DNA from: Methanobacteriota archaeon
GTDB taxonomy: Archaea > Thermoplasmatota > Poseidoniia > Poseidoniales > Poseidoniaceae
Assembly: GCA_002694245.1 (NCBI GenBank)
Contig: NZLM01000020.1
Coordinates: 23,158-36,219, forward strand
Length of the DNA: 13,062 bases
Direction of reading: 5' to 3'
The notes beneath the pieces were generated by a model that searched no databases, was not told the origin of the DNA, and saw only the letters and a program-made list of their open reading frames with translations. The first letter of the stretch is position 1. The number at the start of each line of letters is the position of its first letter. Below, one piece after another: positions 9,801 through 13,062 of the stretch. Both the position numbers and the translations under genes were made by a program.

Positions 9801-11707
9801 TTCAGTCCGTCATTGTCATCGTCCCAATCTATGTCGTTAGAAAGACCATCTCCGTCTATATCAGAGTCTACATCGTTTGGACCATCATCTCTGTATTTGC
9901 TACCGTTGATTTGATGGAAAATTGCATCGTTATCGAAATCACAATCCCAATCGATGTCAATAATGTCGATGATACCATCACCATCATCATCGATATCATC
10001 CCAATTGGAGATGCCGTCTCCGTCCCAATCATTGAACTGAGAGAATGATGCTCTTTCCGTTAAACATCTTGGGTCAGGGTTACTAGGGTTAGGATTTGTT
10101 GGGGAAGTACAGGTTGCAATCCAAGCTTCTGAATTTTTGGACAGAGGATATGTGTCATTTTCATTTTCGATTTGGTCATTATCGATATCATATGCAAAAT
10201 CAGTGGCTAGGAACTGTGTTTGGACTGCATCGTCTGGAGTTGGAGTTCCTCCCATATCAGGGTCAAGCCAATCCCAAATTCCGTTGTAATTCTGGTCAAA
10301 TGCTCTAAACCTATCATCGTCAAGATCTGAATCATAATCCATTTCACAGTCTATACCTGCAACGTTATCGGTGTCGGCACCTGGGGTTTGGTAAGGAGAT
10401 GAGTTCAGTCCAGTGTAGTCGTTTAGCCCATCGTTATTCATGTCGATATTCCAACATACATCTGGGATTCCATCGTTATCATCATCTGGGTCGACCATGT
10501 CCAGGATACCGTCGTTATCGTCGTCAGTATCTGAACTGTCTGGAGTATCATCATTGTCATTATCAGGGTCAATGAAATTTGGAATTCCATCCCCGTCAAG
10601 GTCTCCATCCACAATTGTTGTGAAGGCTGGGATGCCTGCTGCGCCATCGCCGTCAGCTCCTCCTGCGTAATCGAACTCGTCGTTTGCATCCACTCTTGCA
10701 GCTTCGAAATCTACGAAGTTTACACCTGCTGAGTAGGTCCTGTACTCATTGAAGTTCCATGTGCGATAATTATCGAAGAGTGCACCGCTTCCAGACATTG
10801 ATGTCGAAATGTCAGCGTTGTATGGTTCAGCGTCGTTCCAATCTAGTGTACCGTCGTTATCATCATCATCATCGAAATAATCCTGTGCTCCATCGTTGTC
10901 ATAATCACAAGGCCACTTGAATTGATCGATTCTGCCGTCGTTATCATCATCTTCATCGTATCTTCCAGAGCCTGAGCCGTCAGAGTCCTCGTCTGTAACT
11001 CCGTCATTGTCGTGATCGAATGGAAGTTGGTCAGCTCTGTAATTTTGTCCTACGGGTTGACCTGTTAACGGATGAATAGTTGTTGGCTCAACGTATCTGT
11101 GCATTGAGACGTTTCTGGGATCTAGTCCCAGTGCTTCCAATGCGTCATAATCAATTGGGCCTTCCAAGATCCCATCGTTATCGTCATCATAGTCTAAGTG
11201 ATCGAGAATTCCATCATTGTCATGGTCGTAAGGATCTGTTCCGAAGCATCCGTCAAACCTTTCCAATAGATCGTATATTCCGTCATTGTCATCATCCAAA
11301 TCATTCAGATCATTGATCCCGTCATTGTCGTGATCATCTGCAGATGATTCTTCTAACATCAAACCATATCCAGGGTCTAATGATAGAGCAGAAACATCGC
11401 CAATTTGGCCATACATAGCACTTGAGTCAGCCCAAGTCATGTCCCATAGGGCATCATGCATTTGTAAGCCGTATTGAGCAGGCATTCCTCCGTTCCACTC
11501 ACCTTGGCCGCCTTGATCGGTTGACTGCACAGAGCTTAGTGACAAGGGGTCTACTTCTGCCAATCTGGTTTGGACTTCATATCCTTGGCTTGCCGATGCA
11601 ATTAATCCAAGCCATGTACTTGTAATCATCAAAAACACAAGTCCTACGGATACTGTTGACTTGCGTCTATTCTCAATCTTCTGTGCATATTGTCTATTTG
11701 AGAGCAT
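3824..11707 (-). CDS. Giant surface protein: TSP3 calcium-binding stalk, Ig-like modules, one TM, DUF4129-like tail
   Basis: This is a 2627-residue exported membrane protein. Residues ~18-40 (VGLVFLMITSTWLGLIA) form a signal peptide or membrane anchor. Residues ~124-1210 hold roughly forty thrombospondin type 3-like repeats of the DHDNDGI/DDDNDGI kind, each of which in known TSP3 domains wraps around calcium, interrupted by islands without repeats (~300-355 and ~780-920, the second with four Cys). Residues ~1211-2435 are beta-rich, with many N-x-S/T sequons, and resemble tandem Ig-like or bacterial Ig-like domains. An EF-hand-like pair sits at 1935-1956, ending in the perfect 12-residue loop DSNGNGQLDDSE. 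A single membrane helix (LLAIIIVLLSAIIAGIMYY, 2444-2462) is followed by basic residues and a cytoplasmic tail to 2627 containing FEEARYSDHDIG, similar to DUF4129. GGAGAGGT precedes the ATG by four bases. I infer an adhesion or cell-surface rod stabilised by seawater calcium. Partner and ligand are unknown. Confidence 0.95.
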   Translation of the reverse strand: MLSNRQYAQKIENRRKSTVSVGLVFLMITSTWLGLIASASQGYEVQTRLAEVDPLSLSSVQSTDQGGQGEWNGGMPAQYGLQMHDALWDMTWADSSAMYGQIGDVSALSLDPGYGLMLEESSADDHDNDGINDLNDLDDDNDGIYDLLERFDGCFGTDPYDHDNDGILDHLDYDDDNDGILEGPIDYDALEALGLDPRNVSMHRYVEPTTIHPLTGQPVGQNYRADQLPFDHDNDGVTDEDSDGSGSGRYDEDDDNDGRIDQFKWPCDYDNDGAQDYFDDDDDNDGTLDWNDAEPYNADISTSMSGSGALFDNYRTWNFNEYRTYSAGVNFVDFEAARVDANDEFDYAGGADGDGAAGIPAFTTIVDGDLDGDGIPNFIDPDNDNDDTPDSSDTDDDNDGILDMVDPDDDNDGIPDVCWNIDMNNDGLNDYTGLNSSPYQTPGADTDNVAGIDCEMDYDSDLDDDRFRAFDQNYNGIWDWLDPDMGGTPTPDDAVQTQFLATDFAYDIDNDQIENENDTYPLSKNSEAWIATCTSPTNPNPSNPDPRCLTERASFSQFNDWDGDGISNWDDIDDDGDGIIDIIDIDWDCDFDNDAIFHQINGSKYRDDGPNDVDSDIDGDGLSNDIDWDDDNDGLNDLYDPDDGNCGIVDFDATDSFATPYYPVGDGGDLDGSEDSQDYSDNTENYWALVWGANPFSDVVLNYNGFDGTTNPPTGGDVPEFYWFMFTRWSSYNGANQWDIDADGDSLINGLDTDQDADGMPDWWDQDEGNDGLLDVNDLKMGGTINMTQCGMTVGQLGSGFTCGYAYAVAYQMPLTGTNAQFGSPYSTRPDAAFDQGAGGKNTWACTPGAQGGCWHYDFGGDGDVESAISYTQIQDNRDAFITWIGLLTGIWQWNFDDTANAATVGFPDELGADLLKNAEDGDVDGDFTNNTIDLDEDYDAIYDWNDVDDDNDGVWDFFEIDTNDDLDDDANQDYGTDFFTGLNCDDRDDDGNDQDVDGDGWFQAVWDQGVMSQGLKSPKFYDVDNDNDGVPDSEDPDDDNNGVPDSEQELQPGCFTGEEQEPFDHDNDGIVNWADDDFDGDGISNLIEAAISITAPFDHDNDGTRDDIDLDDDEDGMKDIDEVLLWPLRFDSPSTNPWDHDDYGGGEGIANPLDPSTGPDVIDNDDDNDSREDNNFDHLEEGYITDPCYAGSESSDWDHDNDCILDSDDKAPTFITMDIPDTLWLDARNPAIFRGHVDWINPVSQTYEPATGLPVQVHIEWTGNNTTAIETIDVLTNMWGNFTVGQFLFPEDLVVGDNTTYRIYAEVTEMFAFNGNQSQSYYVGAEANMTVDYSAWTYFRSDEQPFWLDFKAHYEADWTRGLYDNRIKNSPISFEITGGLFGNRTNPSNFSGFNNNGYRTDDDGWASLTFVQDLGANGTWKQVRWNSTMDNGPGQIPGGYEEIVWNDLTLTHDVLVDSQGDAVRYNYTNTSLPAGDIEIKASVVPQLANEWPFPYLHGDSSDPFSVRVMHRMNIEGEMIVNGLSAVYYWDGTINNGDGTFGNWATLFHQQALNAAGVSFEEAKVLRPYPSLWDGNPDNLPGEAINLRNFISVNTTHWFIALVNGGDSDLPPCGQVDPTDPQSPIRCEIVPEMNTGESFEVRGTVTNRTNDAWDQDPIALQVDIDGNGQFMGSQETAYTQRPVMKDGDATFEYNWTWYSQYAAGTYGVRVDFTNNAYYFTGNSTNLAATGAYINVTVVGTTQFQMTSVPRLYRNTTTTIEARLLDNSLQPLRQAPVTWTWSYDGRSGVNYTDDLGTFSIPFDINPEDALGNYSLQFEYQGNRLMKGNIDSQNVWVVSRTYVNVISSDDNIRQSGDRWDFTAQVTDDNKTATIRDSGGRELSGATTPNGGLVDVIYEGLDFEGVMHRQIVATLAPNAGLISLPEPQPDGSHLCFYDGNGDGIPDRDSNGNGQLDDSEAIGCLKANVSPLSPQLLREDPDSFLPDGFGPVSVYLRFRETLPNEGCDILEVEYLSMQGKWDPCLDVIGNDHFRVQMAYNANGFSLIGRTSLDVDDQIVYTSEIDPLTGQVVPKPMIVTGQLTDELDTNLTFRNIRVSYEMVNSPAGPVACLNGVTDINGEFAITCPLSDVMAGKARVTVTYSAWDNNDAYRYQNKSVQTEFDVFSNSTLQIAEVGPFKSSVETFVAPNNGTAFPVLYLKESFHIDAILTQSNGQFVGGKCLNIYLDPQKNIRPLASIFTRESDGMVEWFSGDPSQNPGLKGVETTGGELEGFRLLRVAFEPDINVPGGCDKDTSNVLNGSHMDIVVLVRSRVDLQVKTSWSYVNNNGLDTNDNVFGEIALLRDRLDLAVENEEIFFVREYWDSDAQEWVVDGRNESYTNEQGMASFDWAFAGKTCAGEPCIGDWRIKAYYPGSTFFAESTDNITHEIHYMKAKVTDQSDGFLSSYNLLAIIIVLLSAIIAGIMYYQRVVARRQVEALRGILTDTMMQLQAANEYIAIIFDCYKQLVKHFRRHGFMKKVYETTREFESAVRGAFHMVPADQLDAFLAIFEEARYSDHDIGPSHRDRAVATLNAITSSLSMALGDGGMITRGEQHEAKLYGQLTKAGEFIAADGSVKQAGIDENADNSNFKI

Positions 11708-11710
11708 AGC

Positions 11711-11719
11711 TACCTCTCC
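11711..11719 (-). promoter_or_regulatory. Shine-Dalgarno site of the giant TSP3 gene
   Basis: The minus strand reads GGAGAGGTAGCTATG. GAGGT is complementary to the 3' end of 16S rRNA and ends four bases before the ATG at 11707, supporting that start codon. Confidence 0.7.
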
Positions 11720-11743
11720 GGAATCATCTCGTGACTGACGCCG

Positions 11744-11753
11744 AGTATATCAA
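11744..11753 (-). promoter_or_regulatory. Candidate TATA box for the giant TSP3 gene
   Basis: The minus strand has TTGATATACT about 37-46 bases before the ATG. An archaeal TATA box would place transcription start about 25 bases downstream, near 11720, just ahead of the Shine-Dalgarno site, giving a very short leader. No clear purine-rich BRE stands upstream (CGCGCTTG), so the call is tentative. Confidence 0.35.
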
Positions 11754-11836
11754 GCGCGCTACGCGATTGTGCATATCAGTATCAGCGAGGAGGGAAAGTA
11801 TCAATTCCCAAATTTTGCTGTAAGAAACGAGTTTGA

Positions 11837-11868
11837 GATTCCACCGGGGGCGAACCCCCGATGAAATC
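11837..11868 (-). other. 14-bp RNA hairpin with TTCG loop, in the intergenic region
   Basis: On the minus strand GATTTCATCGGGGG and CCCCCGGTGGAATC pair over fourteen consecutive positions around the loop TTCG. Twelve pairs are Watson-Crick and two are G-T. On the plus strand the same two positions become C-A mismatches, so the structure fits a minus-strand transcript. It begins 59 bases after the stop of the partial TSP3 gene and lies about 85 bases upstream of the candidate TATA box of the giant gene. It could protect or define the 3' end of the upstream mRNA. No long T run follows (CTCAAACTCGTTTCTTAC), so it is not a standard intrinsic terminator. Fold was found by eye and no energy was computed. 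Confidence 0.65.
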
Positions 11869-11873
11869 AGCTG

Positions 11874-11895
11874 ACCCGAACTGGTTCGAACGGGT
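11874..11895 (-). other. Second small hairpin next to the TTCG hairpin
   Basis: ACCCG and CGGGT on the minus strand form a five-base-pair stem around a twelve-base loop that contains TTCGAA and could pair further internally. It is enclosed by AAATCAG (11922-11916) and CTGATTT (11870-11864), which can pair over seven bases, but five bases of CTGATTT are also used by the 14-bp hairpin. The two folds would therefore exclude each other. The evidence is only by-eye complementarity, and a short stem like this can arise by chance. Confidence 0.3.
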
Positions 11896-11926
11896 ATGAA
11901 ACGACTGCCTATCGACTGATTTAATT

Positions 11927-13062
11927 TCAGATTTCGAATTCGTCGATGATTCCATCATTGTCGTCATCGTCGTCTAGGTGGTCTTCTACGCCATCGTTGT
12001 CGTGGTCAAATTGACCAGTTAGGCTGTTTCCGTCGTTAGCTTCGAACCAGTCAGACAATCCGTCATTATCGTCGTCTGTGTCTGTGCTGTCCCAGATACC
12101 ATCGTTGTCATGGTCGTATCGGTATGCGCCTGTAGCGCCACCAATCTCATCCACGTCTAGGATGTTATCGTTGTCATCGTCGGAATCATCTGCATCATTC
12201 ATGCCATCATTGTCGTGATCACGTGAGTAATCTTCGCCATTTGGTCCAGCGTCGTTGCGGTTGTCTATTCCGTCGTTATCACGGTCTAGGTCAACTGCGT
12301 CGTTGATACCATCGTTGTCATGATCGTAGATGTTGGTATTGTCGTCCCCGTCCTCAGTTTCCTCACGGTCATCGATTCCGTCGCCATCGTCGTCGTTGTC
12401 TTCAGCGTCGTCGATGCCATCGTTGTCATGGTCGTTAGGGTTCTGATCTAGATCGTCAACAACTCCGTCGTTATCGTCGTCGTTGTCAAGATCGTCTGGG
12501 ATTCCGTCACCATCGTTGTCGTTCTCGCCGTTTTGGTCCTGGTTGTCCAGTTGCTGGCCTTGCTGTTGGTCGTTTTGTTGACCTTGCTGACCTTGCTGAC
12601 CGTTCTGGGTCTGGCCTTGTTGCTGCTCGTTCTGACCGTTTTGGCCGTTTTGGCCTCCTTGGTCCTGCTGGGACTGGTCGCCCTGCTGGCCGCCTTGTTG
12701 ACCACCTTGCTGTTGCTGACCTTGTCCGTTATCCTGCTGCTGACCTTGCTGACCTTGCTGTCCCTGCTGGCCTTGGCCCTGCTGTCCTTGCTGGCCTTGT
12801 TGCCCGGACTGCTGTCCTTGCTGACCACCTTGACCTTGCTGACCTTGTTGGCCTTGTTGGCCTTGTTGGCCACCTTGACCTTGTTGGCCGCCTTGGCCTT
12901 GCTGGCCTTGCTGACCAGATTGCTGACCTTGTTGACCGCCTTGGCCTTGCTGGCCTTGCTGACCACCTTGGCCTTGTCCTTGACCCTGTCCTTGACCCTG
13001 TCCTTGACCCTGTCCTTGACCTTGTCCTTGACCCTGTCCTTGACCCTGTCCTTGACCCTGTC
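11927..13062 (-). CDS. Gln/Gly-rich tract fused to TSP3 repeats, 5' end missing
   Basis: The frame is open from the right edge to the TGA at 11929-11927, about 378 codons, with no stop inside. The first ~170 residues are almost pure Gln and Gly with a few Asn, Asp, Ser and Glu: first GQGQ units, then QQG and QQGG units. From about 12540 to the stop there are some twelve TSP3 repeats such as DHDNDGIND and DDDNDGLSD, with His-containing and all-acidic loops often alternating. The protein ends abruptly after DDDDDNDGIIDEFEI, with no membrane segment, so it is probably secreted or held by its missing N-terminus. The repeat type matches the giant protein encoded next to it on the same strand, 219 bp downstream, so the two are likely paralogous in this domain and may act together on the cell surface. 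A shorter start at the ATG at 12202 would cut through the repeats and is unlikely. Confidence 0.88.
   Translation of the reverse strand, partial: QGQGQGQGQGQGQGQGQGQGQGQGQGQGQGQGGQQGQQGQGGQQGQQSGQQGQQGQGGQQGQGGQQGQQGQQGQQGQGGQQGQQSGQQGQQGQQGQGQQGQQGQQGQQQDNGQGQQQQGGQQGGQQGDQSQQDQGGQNGQNGQNEQQQGQTQNGQQGQQGQQNDQQQGQQLDNQDQNGENDNDGDGIPDDLDNDDDNDGVVDDLDQNPNDHDNDGIDDAEDNDDDGDGIDDREETEDGDDNTNIYDHDNDGINDAVDLDRDNDGIDNRNDAGPNGEDYSRDHDNDGMNDADDSDDDNDNILDVDEIGGATGAYRYDHDNDGIWDSTDTDDDNDGLSDWFEANDGNSLTGQFDHDNDGVEDHLDDDDDNDGIIDEFEI
12545..12976 (-). repeat. 9-bp-period Gln-Gln-Gly coding repeat tract
   Basis: The plus strand is built of variants of ccttgctga and ccttgttgg, which read on the minus strand as CAA/CAG CAA/CAG GGT/GGC, that is QQG. 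Copies are interrupted by Asn, Asp and Ser codons and differ mainly at third codon positions. The period of whole codons keeps the frame when copies are gained or lost, as expected for a slippage-prone tract. Confidence 0.8.
12977..13062 (-). repeat. 12-bp tandem repeat (Gly-Gln-Gly-Gln), seven copies to the window edge
   Basis: The plus-strand unit tccttgaccctg occurs seven times head to tail from 12977 to 13060, with the first two bases of an eighth at the edge. Six copies are identical. The fourth (13013-13024) differs by one base at 13022, changing CAG to CAA, both Gln. In the minus frame each unit encodes GQGQ. The near identity suggests recent expansion, and its place at the very end of the window suggests an assembly break. 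Confidence 0.92.

Noticed and set aside
11837..11922. A tRNA or C/D box RNA in the intergenic region (TTCGAA loop, GATGAAA and CTGA elements)
   Set aside because: No seven-base T loop with a five-pair stem or cloverleaf can be formed. The C-like and D-like boxes are only four bases apart in one half and do not match RUGAUGA, so I kept only the hairpin call.
11782..11967. A 61-residue minus-strand frame across the end of the TSP3 gene, as a possible frameshifted continuation
   Set aside because: It starts in the wrong frame of the last TSP3 repeat and then translates the hairpin region. It has no TSP3 motif or membrane segment, so the stop at 11927 looks natural.
12448..12966. A 172-residue Lys/Ser/Asn/Val-rich reading frame on the minus strand
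   Set aside because: It is the out-of-frame reading of the QQG repeats. The Q/G frame continues without a stop into the TSP3 repeats, whereas this one ends in low-complexity Thr/Ile codons over the TSP3 DNA.
12545..13062. CRISPR-like array
   Set aside because: The repeats are 9-12 bp, directly adjacent without unique spacers, and keep a coding frame, so they are coding tandem repeats.

Overview
This looks like a fragment of a planktonic archaeal genome, most likely a Thermoplasmata-related euryarchaeon of the Marine Group II type (Candidatus Poseidoniales). The archaeal assignment rests on the minus-strand run rpl18e-rpl13-rps9-rpoN, on an intron-less tRNA-Pro without an encoded CCA, and on GGTGA/GGAGGTGA ribosome binding sites. 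The more precise placement is an inference from large secreted thrombospondin type 3 (TSP3) repeat proteins next to compact housekeeping genes. It was not tested by any search.

Every gene I can support is on the minus strand, so the window is best read from right to left. At the right edge (13062 to 11927) is the 3' part of a gene whose protein passes from a roughly 170-residue Gln/Gly tract into about twelve TSP3 calcium-binding repeats. A 12-bp tandem repeat runs off the edge there. A 219-bp intergenic region follows. It holds a strong 14-bp hairpin whose G-U pairs point to a minus-strand RNA, a second smaller hairpin, and a candidate promoter and Shine-Dalgarno site for the next gene.

That next gene (11707 to 3824) fills 60% of the window. 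It encodes a 2627-residue type I membrane protein: signal or membrane segment, about forty TSP3-like repeats (residues ~124-1210), over a thousand residues of beta-rich Ig-like modules with many N-glycosylation sequons, an EF-hand pair, one membrane segment, and a ~165-residue cytoplasmic tail resembling DUF4129.

Downstream are a 147-residue helical protein of unknown function, then the translation and transcription operon eL18, uL13, uS9 and RpoN, with overlapping genes, and a tRNA-Pro(GGG) 28 bp after rpoN. The left edge holds the 5' ~500 codons of a secreted parallel beta-helix protein.

The window is therefore a conserved information-processing operon between calcium-dependent surface-protein genes. 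Both ends lie inside genes, and the right end lies inside a tandem repeat, so the sequence may simply stop where an assembly broke. I saw no CRISPR array, transposase, integrase or known defence system. The long non-minus-strand reading frames look like shadows of the minus-strand genes.
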